Positions 1 to 5,443 of a DNA stretch of 5,443 nucleotides are shown piece by piece. Positions within the stretch are counted from its first letter, which is position 1. Each line of letters opens with the position of its first letter. Position numbers and translations under genes: made by a program. The notes beneath the pieces are model-generated. The model was not told the DNA's origin. It saw only the letters and a list, made by a program, of their open reading frames with translations, and ran no database searches. Source of the DNA: Caldifarciminota bacterium (GTDB taxonomy: Bacteria > Hydrothermota > Tepidihabitantia > B3-TA06); assembly GCA_014729665.1 (NCBI GenBank), contig WJJO01000249.1, positions 1-5,443 of the forward strand. The letters are read 5' to 3'.

Positions 1-635
1 ATCTTATCTATATCACCCTGGAATTTCTTCTCATCGAACCTTCCGGAACGAAGGATGAACCATTTGGAGCGGTTTTTCATCTTCCGTTTCAGCTTCTTCT
101 CGGCTACATTCTCGTTACCTTCGAGGGTAATACTCCTTATCCTTACACCCATCCCCTCCTCTATCCTGATCTGTGCTATGGAATAGTCCTCCCTGTCGGT
201 CGGTATCAGTTTGGTTTCTACGTCTACTAAAAGATACCTTTTTTCCTTATATTTATTTCGAATCGCCTTTTCCCAGTCGAAAATCTGACGTGCGGTAAGG
301 ACGGTGCCAGAATCGGCTGTGAGAAGTTTCTTAAGGGTCGAATTTTTGAATCTCCGGTTGCCTGCGATCTCGAGCTTTTCCAGTCTGGGTGGTTCTGAGA
401 CCTGGATGGTTACGTTCACCTTTGAATCTATGCGTGAGGTGTCCACGGCTACGTAATCGTAGAAACCCGAGGTGTAAAGCCTGCGTACCGCATCGGACGC
501 CACCTGATCCGAGTACTCGAAGCCTGTGGCCAGTCCGGATACCGATTTGACCATATCTTCGTTGGCGTCGGAGGGCAGTACCCTAATCTGACCTATAGGC
601 AAGGCCCACAAAGACAGAAGGAGTAGATAACTCAT
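1..635 (-). CDS. bamA: BamA/Omp85-family outer-membrane assembly factor, N-terminal part (cut by window edge)
   Basis: This is the first 211 codons of an outer-membrane protein of the Omp85/BamA family, which folds and inserts beta-barrel proteins. The rest, including the C-terminal barrel, lies beyond the left edge. I translated it by hand: a short hydrophobic N-terminus (MSYLLLLSLWALPIG), then three successive POTRA-like units at about residues 16-82, 83-161 and 163 onward. The second and third begin with the typical pattern (RLEKLEIAGNRRF; IRSITLEGNENV), and the third has the BamA-like stretch RSGRFDEKKFQGDIDK. The start is forced: an in-frame TAA lies 45 nt upstream and ATG 635-633 is the only standard start codon after it. 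GAGG (643-646) sits 7 nt before the ATG. The ATG overlaps the clpC stop as ATGA, so translation is probably coupled. The signal peptide is odd in having no basic residue before its hydrophobic core. The family call is firm; BamA rather than another Omp85 member is likely but needs the barrel. Confidence 0.88.
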   Translation of the reverse strand, partial: MSYLLLLSLWALPIGQIRVLPSDANEDMVKSVSGLATGFEYSDQVASDAVRRLYTSGFYDYVAVDTSRIDSKVNVTIQVSEPPRLEKLEIAGNRRFKNSTLKKLLTADSGTVLTARQIFDWEKAIRNKYKEKRYLLVDVETKLIPTDREDYSIAQIRIEEGMGVRIRSITLEGNENVAEKKLKRKMKNRSKWFILRSGRFDEKKFQGDIDK

Positions 636-3040
636 CCAGCGGCCTCGAAGACCAGTTTTTCCCCTGAGCGTCGAATGTTAATTTCCCTGCCGGCCTCGAG
701 TTTCTTGCGCAGTATCTCCTCTGCAAGTGGATCTTCGAGCAGTCTTCGAAGCGCCCTTTTCAAGGGACGTGCGCCGTACTGGGGATCGAAACCCTGCTCC
801 ACCAGGAGTTCGCGCGAGGCATCGTCGAGTACGAGTCTTACCTCCTTATCCTGAAGACGGTCTTCGATCTCGGATATCAGTATCTGCACTATCTCGTGCA
901 TTGCCTTGCGATCGAGTGATCTGAAGACTACGGTTTCGTCGACCCTGTTTATAAACTCCGGTCTGAACACCCGGTTGATCTCCTCGAGCAGACGCTCCTT
1001 CATCTTCCCGTAGTTTTCTTCCTCGCTATCCGGGGAAAAGCCCATCGGACCGGTATGCCGAATCTCGGAGGTTCCTACATTGGAGGTCATAATAATGACC
1101 GTGTTCTTGAAATCCACCTTGCGGCCAAGTGAATCGGTTACCTGACCGTCTTCCATAATCTGAAGAAGAACGTTAAAAACCTCGGGATGGGCCTTTTCTA
1201 TCTCATCGAAAAGGACCACCGCGTAAGGCCTGCGCCTGACCCGTTCGGTAAGTTGCCCCCCCTCGTCGTATCCCACGTAACCCGGAGGAGCACCTATCAG
1301 CCGAGATACGTTGAATTTCTCCATGTATTCACTCATATCGACCCTTATCAGGGCATTCTCGTCCTCGAAAAGGAAACGGGCAAGGGTTCGGGCAAGTTCG
1401 GTTTTTCCTACCCCTGTGGGGCCGAGGAATATGAAGGAACCGATGGGCCGTCTTGGGTCTTTGACACCTGCCCTGGAGCGGCGTATTGCCCTGGCAACCG
1501 CGGCTATGGCCTCATCCTGACCCACTATCCGCTTGGCCAGTTCGTCCTCCATACGCAGAAGCCGGTTCGATTCCTCCTCTTCGAGCTTGGATAATGGAAT
1601 CGAAGTCCAGCTGGAAACGACGTATGCAATCTCCTCTTGTGTAACGTGCGGATAATCCCCTTTCGACTCCATCTCGTCTTCCTTCTCACGAACGGTAGCC
1701 TTAATACGCTCGGTTTCGTCCCGGAGGCTGGCGGCTTCCTCAAAGCGCTGTTCCTTTACCGCTTTCTCCTTGCGCTTGATTAATTCCGAAAGCTTGTCCT
1801 CAAGTTCCACCAGCTCGGGTGATAGAACGGGATGCATTAGCTTTACACGCGCCCCGGCCTCGTCTATTACGTCGATGGCCTTGTCAGGCAGCTGCCGGTC
1901 GGAGATATAACGGTCGGAAAGATACACCGCCTCCTCCAACGCCCCGTGGGTATAACGAACCCTGTGATGCTCCTCGTAGCGCTCCTTGAGACCTTCGAGG
2001 ATCTTCAACGTATCGGCAACCGAAGGGGATTCAACCATAACCGGCTGGAAGCGGCGTTCCAGCGCCGAGTGTTTCTCTATGTGCTTGCGGTACTCTTCGA
2101 GAGTTGTCGCCCCCACGCATTGAAGCTCTCCGCGTGCAAGTGCGGGTTTGAGGATATTGGAGGCATCGATTGCGCCCTCGGCCGCGCCGGCACCAACTAT
2201 GGTATGAAGCTCGTCGACGAAAAGAACCACGTTCTTTATAGAAGCAATCTCCTTAAGTATCCCCTTCAGGCGTTCCTCGAATTGTCCTCTGTACTTGGTA
2301 CCTGCAACTATAGACGCCATATCCAGTGCAAGGATGCGTGATTTTCTCAAAGCCACCGGAACCTCACCGTCCACTATCTTCTGGGCAAGGCCCTCGACTA
2401 TAGCCGTCTTTCCAACCCCTGCCTCACCTATCAAAACCGGGTTGTTCTTCTTCCGGCGGGAAAGAATCTGGATTACCCTCTCGATCTCCTTCTCCCTGCC
2501 GATGATAGGATCGAGTTTTCCTTCCCTGGCGTACTTGGTAAGATCGCGGGCGAAGTGTTCTAAAAGCGGAGTCTTGGACTTGGGTTTGCGTGATTTGGTT
2601 ACCGGAGCGCCCAGGATACGGGATATCTCGTCTCGTACCGAATCAAGGTCTATCCCCATGTTAACCAGCACCTGATAGGCGAGGGTATCTTCCGCACGAA
2701 GAAGTCCCATAAGGATGTGTTCGGTACCTACGTAGTTATGGTTCATCGCTCGTGATTCTTCGATGGAGTAGTTTATTACGGCACGGGCATCCTCGTTGAA
2801 AGGAATTTCGTTGAAGGGGACGGTAACATTGCCGTCCTGCATGGCGGCAGCCAGGTTTTCCCTGATTTCTGAAAGATTAATGGTTATATTGGCAAGAACC
2901 TGGGCCGCAGCACTCTCCTTCTCTTCAACCAGCGCGAAAAGGATGTGCTCGGGTCCAACATGATCGTGACGTAAACGAATCGCCTCGCGCCGGGCGTTGT
3001 TAAAAATCCGGCGCACTCGCTGGGTAAATTGCTCATACAT
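632..3040 (-). CDS. clpC: ATP-dependent Clp protease ATP-binding subunit ClpC (AAA+ unfoldase)
   Basis: ClpC is a cytosolic hexameric AAA+ unfoldase that threads substrates into the ClpP peptidase. The 802-residue length matches the family (about 810). Domains in order: two Clp-N repeats (about 5-70 and 80-145); AAA-1 with Walker A GEAGVGKT (205-212), Walker B VVLFVDE (271-277) and pore loop KYRG (249-252); a UVR-type linker (about 415-450) where ClpB would have a long coiled-coil M-domain; AAA-2 with Walker A GPTGVGKT (540-547), Walker B VVLFDE (608-613), pore loop GYVGYDEGG (587-595), sensor-1 TSN (652-654) and sensor-2 GARP (756-759). MGF at 666-668 fits the [hydrophobic]-G-[F/L] ClpP-docking loop, so this is a ClpP partner rather than a ClpB disaggregase. 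AGAGGT (3048-3053) lies 7 nt before the ATG. It sits 69 nt after rplU and overlaps bamA by 4 nt. I see no CtsR- or CIRCE-like operator. No clpP or mcsAB is in the window. Confidence 0.97.
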   Translation of the reverse strand: MYEQFTQRVRRIFNNARREAIRLRHDHVGPEHILFALVEEKESAAAQVLANITINLSEIRENLAAAMQDGNVTVPFNEIPFNEDARAVINYSIEESRAMNHNYVGTEHILMGLLRAEDTLAYQVLVNMGIDLDSVRDEISRILGAPVTKSRKPKSKTPLLEHFARDLTKYAREGKLDPIIGREKEIERVIQILSRRKKNNPVLIGEAGVGKTAIVEGLAQKIVDGEVPVALRKSRILALDMASIVAGTKYRGQFEERLKGILKEIASIKNVVLFVDELHTIVGAGAAEGAIDASNILKPALARGELQCVGATTLEEYRKHIEKHSALERRFQPVMVESPSVADTLKILEGLKERYEEHHRVRYTHGALEEAVYLSDRYISDRQLPDKAIDVIDEAGARVKLMHPVLSPELVELEDKLSELIKRKEKAVKEQRFEEAASLRDETERIKATVREKEDEMESKGDYPHVTQEEIAYVVSSWTSIPLSKLEEEESNRLLRMEDELAKRIVGQDEAIAAVARAIRRSRAGVKDPRRPIGSFIFLGPTGVGKTELARTLARFLFEDENALIRVDMSEYMEKFNVSRLIGAPPGYVGYDEGGQLTERVRRRPYAVVLFDEIEKAHPEVFNVLLQIMEDGQVTDSLGRKVDFKNTVIIMTSNVGTSEIRHTGPMGFSPDSEEENYGKMKERLLEEINRVFRPEFINRVDETVVFRSLDRKAMHEIVQILISEIEDRLQDKEVRLVLDDASRELLVEQGFDPQYGARPLKRALRRLLEDPLAEEILRKKLEAGREINIRRSGEKLVFEAAG

Positions 3041-3047
3041 GATTTAT

Positions 3048-3053
3048 ACCTCT
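3048..3053 (-). promoter_or_regulatory. clpC ribosome-binding site
   Basis: On the minus strand AGAGGT precedes the clpC ATG with 7 nt between. It supports the start at 3040, which also gives the usual Clp-N opening (MYEQFTQRVR). The rest of the 69-nt rplU-clpC gap shows no convincing -35/-10 pair, so clpC is probably transcribed from upstream. Confidence 0.7.
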
Positions 3054-3083
3054 AAACCTAACCTCTTTCATATCTAACACTAG

Positions 3084-3106
3084 AAGACGTGAAGTCTTAA
3101 AAAAAA
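3084..3106 (-). repeat. small inverted repeat beside an A8/T8 run in the rplU-clpC gap
   Basis: AAGAC (3084-3088) and GTCTT (3094-3098) form a perfect 5-bp stem with a 5-nt loop. Eight A residues (3099-3106) adjoin it, which read as T8 on the minus strand. In the direction of transcription the T run comes before the hairpin, the wrong order for an intrinsic terminator, and the stem is short and AT-rich. It may be a weak RNA structure, a processing site or chance. Confidence 0.3.
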
Positions 3107-3109
3107 GAT

Positions 3110-3532
3110 TCACTCCTCGTTTCCTTTAGCACTCTTTTCCTTACCGCTTTTTGCTTTAGGCCTTGCAGGTTTCGATGTCTCAGTTGCCTTTACGGATTCC
3201 CCCCCCTTAGCCGGGGTTTTGCCCTTGTTCGATGTTCCGGGTTTGATGGCGGTTACCTTCAAATCGGTAAGCATATCCCGGTAACCTGTCTTGCGGCGAT
3301 AGCCCTTTCGTTTTTTGAACTTATATACGATAATCTTTCTGCCCTTGCGGTGACTGAGTACCTCCGTTATTACCGTAGCATCCGGATTAATCTTAAGTTC
3401 GTCGTCCTTCAATAGTTTAACGGAAGTAAACTTCAACTTAGAACCTTCCTTGGCGTCCTGGTGAGGGACTGAAATCCTGTCTCCCGGTTTGACCTTGTAG
3501 TCGAATCCTGAAATCTCAACGATAGCGTACAT
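3110..3532 (-). CDS. rplU: 50S ribosomal protein L21 (bL21) with lysine-rich C-terminal tail
   Basis: bL21 binds 23S rRNA in the large ribosomal subunit. The 140-residue product shows the family's opening (MYAIVEI...YKVKPGDRI, 1-20) and the highly conserved basic block IIVYKFKKRKGYRRKTGYR (about 67-85), ending its core near TDLKVTAI (89-96). Usual family length is about 100, so residues 97-140 are an extra low-complexity tail with 11 lysines plus Gly, Ser, Thr, Ala and Pro, probably disordered and perhaps RNA-binding. The GGKQ usually seen after the first strand reads SGFD here. GGAGG (3539-3543) lies 6 nt before the ATG, whose A is the last base of the secG stop (TAATG), suggesting coupled translation. 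The usual partner rpmA (L27) does not follow; clpC does. The identity is secure; the tail's role is unknown. Confidence 0.96.
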   Translation of the reverse strand: MYAIVEISGFDYKVKPGDRISVPHQDAKEGSKLKFTSVKLLKDDELKINPDATVITEVLSHRKGRKIIVYKFKKRKGYRRKTGYRDMLTDLKVTAIKPGTSNKGKTPAKGGESVKATETSKPARPKAKSGKEKSAKGNEE

Positions 3533-3984
3533 TACTCGCCTCCGGTGCTGGTTGTATCAAACAGCAAAGACCTCACATCTGAGGGGGCTTCTTCGGTTGC
3601 CGTGGTTTCAGCGGGTTCTGTGGCTTCGGTTGCCGGAGTTTCCTCGGTTTGGGCGGCGAACTGGCCGGGTATTGGGGGGCCCGGGTGCTCACCGCCGGCT
3701 GCACCGGTTCCACCGAGTCTGCGAGGCGGAGCAACCACAAGAATAAGAATCAGGGCAAAGGCCATAAACACCGCGCCTAGAATGGCCGTGATCTTTGTCA
3801 TAAAAGGAGCTACACCTGATGATCCGAATATCTGTTCGGCACCGGCGCCTCCACCACCGCCGCCGCCGAATACGCCGGCCATTCCACCCTTGCCACGCTG
3901 CTGGAGTAAAACTATTATTGCCAGCAGAATACATAACAGAATAAAAAGAATTCCAACCGCTATTACCCAAGGTTTAATCAGCAT
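3532..3984 (-). CDS. secG: SecG, preprotein translocase subunit, with Pro/Thr/Glu-rich tail
   Basis: SecG is the small accessory subunit of the SecYEG channel in the inner membrane and aids SecA-driven export. The product has two membrane segments (about 6-27 and 66-84) joined by the signature loop LLQQRGKGGMAGVFG, then a run of seven glycines (40-46), IFGSSG (52-57) and the second helix after PFMTKITA. Family members are often 75-130 residues; this one has 150, the excess being a tail (about 86-150) rich in Gly/Pro and then Thr/Glu/Ala. By the known SecG topology the tail would lie on the periplasmic side (inference). The start is supported by AAAGGAGG (3996-4003) inside the end of tpiA, 11 nt before the ATG. 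It begins 2 nt after the tpiA stop and shares one base with the rplU start. The tpiA-secG order is a common bacterial arrangement. Confidence 0.93.
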   Translation of the reverse strand: MLIKPWVIAVGILFILLCILLAIIVLLQQRGKGGMAGVFGGGGGGGAGAEQIFGSSGVAPFMTKITAILGAVFMAFALILILVVAPPRRLGGTGAAGGEHPGPPIPGQFAAQTEETPATEATEPAETTATEEAPSDVRSLLFDTTSTGGE

Positions 3985-3986
3985 AG

Positions 3987-4745
3987 TTAGTTGCTCCTCC
4001 TTTCAAAGGCTCGGGTTACGATTGTGCAAAACGAATCGGCATCGAGGGATGCTCCGCCAACAAGGGCTCCATCAATCTCTTCACATCCCGCCAACTCTGC
4101 AACATTTGCCGGTTTTACACTTCCGCCGTATACTATACGGACGTCGTCTGTACTGGTATTAAATTTCTCATTCAATCTTGTGCGTATGAAGCGGTGAACC
4201 GCCTCTACGTCCGATACCTGTGCACGCTTCCCTGTACCTATAGCCCACACAGGTTCGTAGGCTACAACCGCAGGAGGAGAATCCAACTCATCGACTGCGG
4301 TATCCAGTTGACGCTCCAACACCTTCTCGGTTTCACCCGCCTGTCTTTCCGCTTCGGTTTCACCAACACAAAGGATGGGAATCATACCGCTTTTTTGAAC
4401 AAATGCAAGCCTTTTTGCCACCATCTCATCGGTTTCCCCAAAAATGTGCCTGCGTTCCGAATGCCCGAGTATTGCGTAAGTGCAGTCCAGTTCCTTAAGG
4501 GCCTTTACCGAGACCTCCCCGGTGAAGGCGCCTTCCTCTTCCCAGTGGGCGTTCTGTGCGCCCCAGGCTATACTGGAGCCTCCGAGTGCATCGGCTACCG
4601 CGGGAATAGAGGTCGCTGGGGGGCACACACCCACATCGACTGCCTTAAAACCGTCCAGACCCTCCCGCAATTTACGTGCAAGTTCCCTGCTTGAGGCCGG
4701 GGTCGTATGCATTTTCCAGTTCCCCACTATAATCAATTTCCTCAT
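3987..4745 (-). CDS. tpiA: triose-phosphate isomerase
   Basis: TpiA interconverts dihydroxyacetone phosphate and glyceraldehyde 3-phosphate in glycolysis and gluconeogenesis, as a cytosolic TIM barrel. The 252-residue length is normal. All key elements are visible: N9 and K11 in GNWKM, the catalytic histidine H95 in ILGHSERR (92-99), the catalytic glutamate E164 in AYEPVWAIGTGK (162-173, including mobile loop 6), YGGSV (206-210), and the phosphate-binding GALVGGASL (226-234). The ATG at 4745 gives the canonical MRKLIIVGNWKM opening, so the start is well fixed, although no Shine-Dalgarno sequence precedes it. It is the first gene of the minus-strand cluster and has its own strong promoter. No pgk or gap gene adjoins it in this window. 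The final codons contain the secG ribosome-binding site. Confidence 0.98.
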   Translation of the reverse strand: MRKLIIVGNWKMHTTPASSRELARKLREGLDGFKAVDVGVCPPATSIPAVADALGGSSIAWGAQNAHWEEEGAFTGEVSVKALKELDCTYAILGHSERRHIFGETDEMVAKRLAFVQKSGMIPILCVGETEAERQAGETEKVLERQLDTAVDELDSPPAVVAYEPVWAIGTGKRAQVSDVEAVHRFIRTRLNEKFNTSTDDVRIVYGGSVKPANVAELAGCEEIDGALVGGASLDADSFCTIVTRAFERRSN

Positions 4746-4750
4746 CTTTG

Positions 4751-4778
4751 ATTATATAACCTATAATCCGCGTGTCAA
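4751..4778 (-). promoter_or_regulatory. sigma70-type promoter of the tpiA cluster, predicted leaderless
   Basis: On the minus strand a perfect -35 TTGACA (4778-4773) and a perfect -10 TATAAT (4756-4751) are separated by 16 bp. Only five bases (CAAAG) lie between the -10 and the tpiA ATG. Transcription usually begins about 6-8 nt after the -10, so the transcript should start at or next to the start codon. This matches the lack of a Shine-Dalgarno sequence. The promoter would drive tpiA-secG-rplU and probably clpC-bamA. Confidence 0.75.
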
Positions 4779-4952
4779 GCCGGCCTTGTTCCTGGAATGA
4801 AAGCATGACAACCCAAGAGGAAATGTCGGTATAAAAATCCCTTATTATGAGAAAAGCTGACCGGTCGAGTACGCCTCCCCTTTTGTGATAGGATGCATAC
4901 ATCCCGCAGGAATCCGGCTGCAACCTTTTGTTTCCTACATTCGTCTGACATG
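4779..4952. other. intergenic stretch between the two divergent promoters
   Basis: These 174 bases hold no supportable gene. The minus-strand open frames crossing it resemble no family I recognise and overlap the tpiA start. The only structures seen are a small perfect hairpin, GGATG-CATA-CATCC (4891-4904), without a T run on either strand, the 8-bp palindrome GACCGGTC (4859-4866), and a weak GCAG/CTGC pair (4906-4921). No terminator or riboswitch is recognisable. Confidence 0.5.
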
Positions 4953-4981
4953 TTGACAGCAATTAACATATTGGTTACACT
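4953..4981 (+). promoter_or_regulatory. sigma70-type promoter of the divergent plus-strand gene
   Basis: A perfect -35 TTGACA (4953-4958) is followed after 17 bp by TACACT (4976-4981), which matches four of six -10 consensus bases. Transcription would start near 4988, giving a leader of about 20 nt that contains the ribosome-binding site at 4996-5002. No TG extension precedes the -10. Confidence 0.6.
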
Positions 4982-4989
4982 GCAATTAA
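4959..4989 (+). repeat. 8-bp direct repeat flanking the -10 element
   Basis: GCAATTAA occurs at 4959-4966 and again at 4982-4989, a 23-bp period, with one copy just after the -35 and the other just after the -10. It could mark a regulator binding on roughly one face of the helix, but a repeat this short in AT-rich promoter DNA may be chance. Confidence 0.3.
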
Positions 4990-4995
4990 ACTACC

Positions 4996-5002
4996 AGGAG
5001 GT
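4996..5002 (+). promoter_or_regulatory. ribosome-binding site that fixes a TTG start
   Basis: AGGAGGT is a full Shine-Dalgarno match whose GG end lies 6 nt before TTG 5008-5010. An in-frame TAG at 5002-5004 blocks any earlier start. The next in-frame options, GTG at 5017 and ATG at 5047, would be badly spaced and would remove the basic start or most of the signal peptide. Confidence 0.85.
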
Positions 5003-5007
5003 AGCCT

Positions 5008-5443
5008 TTGAAAAAAGTGTTTTTCGCATTACTAACACTCGGTCTAATGTCTGGTTTTGCCGCTGAAGAAGTTAATTTCGCGGGGTTCGTACTCTCTTAC
5101 ATGATGCCTGATTTAACAGCCCTTTCAGATGATTTTAACGATGCGGGGCTTTCGACGATTGATGATGATATTGTCACATTTGGATACGGTTCATGGGGTG
5201 GATTCAAGAACGTAGTATTCGGTCTCTGGGGTTATGGTCGTAAAGGTAAGTACGACGGTCTTGGCACCTCGACTCGAATGACCTACTCGGGAATCTTTGC
5301 AGAACCCGGATACTTCATCGACATATACAAGGGTTTTGGAATAATGCCCGGTGTAAGTCTGGGCGCATCCAAGATAAAGCTCAAAATGCGCGAGGTTCTG
5401 GGTGATGCCGATTTCGATGATCTGCTGCAGGAACCGACCCGGA
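5008..5443 (+). CDS. exported glycine/aromatic-rich protein of unknown function, N-terminal part (cut by window edge)
   Basis: The first 145 codons are present; the frame is open at the right edge. It starts with TTG, chosen from the strong ribosome-binding site and an in-frame TAG just upstream. Residues 1-19 are a clear Sec signal peptide: KK, a hydrophobic core (VFFALLTLGLMSG) and a likely signal peptidase I site after FAA. The mature part has a motif near the start (MPDL, then DAGL, about 33-48), then alternating short glycine/aromatic stretches (FGYGSWGGF, VFGLWGYG, FAEPGYF, FGIMPGVSLGASKIKLKM). This pattern suggests beta-strands of a small outer-membrane barrel or surface protein; no lipobox cysteine and no transmembrane helix follows. 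I do not recognise a named family. The pattern vaguely resembles uncharacterised Gly-rich proteins I have seen in other phyla, from memory only. It is transcribed away from the tpiA cluster, so linkage to it is not implied. Confidence 0.75.
   Translation, partial: MKKVFFALLTLGLMSGFAAEEVNFAGFVLSYMMPDLTALSDDFNDAGLSTIDDDIVTFGYGSWGGFKNVVFGLWGYGRKGKYDGLGTSTRMTYSGIFAEPGYFIDIYKGFGIMPGVSLGASKIKLKMREVLGDADFDDLLQEPTR

Noticed and set aside
1187..2675. Several plus-strand open frames of 69-135 codons inside clpC
   Set aside because: All lie antisense within a full-length ClpC with every motif intact; none shows a family signature.
632..3040. ClpB or ClpA instead of ClpC
   Set aside because: The linker is a short UVR segment, not ClpB's long coiled coil, an MGF ClpP-docking loop is present, and the length and two Clp-N repeats fit ClpC.
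3041..3109. A separate clpC promoter, or a CtsR/CIRCE operator
   Set aside because: I found no -35/-10 pair with acceptable match and spacing, and no tandem GGTCAAA-type or long CIRCE inverted repeat.
3545..4162. A 205-codon plus-strand open frame antisense to secG and the end of tpiA
   Set aside because: It is Pro/Ala/Ser-rich only because it is the complement of the Gly- and Thr/Glu-rich SecG codons, has no recognisable domain, and covers a well-supported gene.
4891..4904. Hairpin GGATG-CATA-CATCC as a terminator
   Set aside because: The stem is only 5 bp and there is no T run after it on either strand; both flanking genes are transcribed away from this region, so no terminator is expected.
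4672..4969. Minus-strand open frames of 64-96 codons upstream of tpiA
   Set aside because: They overlap the tpiA promoter and start, have no recognisable domain, and their composition looks like translated intergenic DNA.

Overview
The window looks like a chromosomal housekeeping region of an uncultured-type diderm (outer-membrane-bearing) bacterium. The diderm assignment rests on a BamA/Omp85 POTRA protein at the left edge. ClpC of the UVR-linker type, an L21 whose usual N-terminal GGKQ motif is altered, a tailed SecG and near-balanced base composition fit an FCB-like or candidate-phylum (for example WOR-3-type) bacterium. That placement is an inference from gene content, not a database result. 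I see no mobile element, CRISPR array, tRNA or rRNA.

Layout. Five genes run leftwards on the minus strand in the transcription order tpiA, secG, rplU, clpC, bamA. They are packed tightly: a 2-nt gap (tpiA/secG), a 1-nt TAATG overlap (secG/rplU), a 69-nt gap (rplU/clpC) and a 4-nt ATGA overlap (clpC/bamA). bamA runs off the left edge. A 262-bp intergenic region (4746-5007) separates this cluster from a divergent plus-strand gene, which starts with TTG at 5008, encodes a probable exported glycine/aromatic-rich protein and runs off the right edge. The intergenic region carries two sigma70-type promoters facing away from each other. The one for tpiA has perfect TTGACA and TATAAT hexamers placed so close to the ATG that the mRNA is predicted to be leaderless or nearly so.

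How the genes fit together. Triose-phosphate isomerase serves central carbon metabolism. SecG is a SecYEG translocon subunit, L21 is a 50S ribosomal protein, ClpC is a AAA+ unfoldase that feeds ClpP, and BamA inserts outer-membrane beta-barrels. The set is a growth-linked operon that joins translation, export, protein quality control and envelope assembly; the tpiA-secG pairing is common in bacteria. Oddities are the absence of rpmA (L27) after rplU, the coupling of clpC to bamA, tail extensions on L21 and SecG, and the leaderless prediction for tpiA. I found nothing that amounts to a new defence or mobile system.
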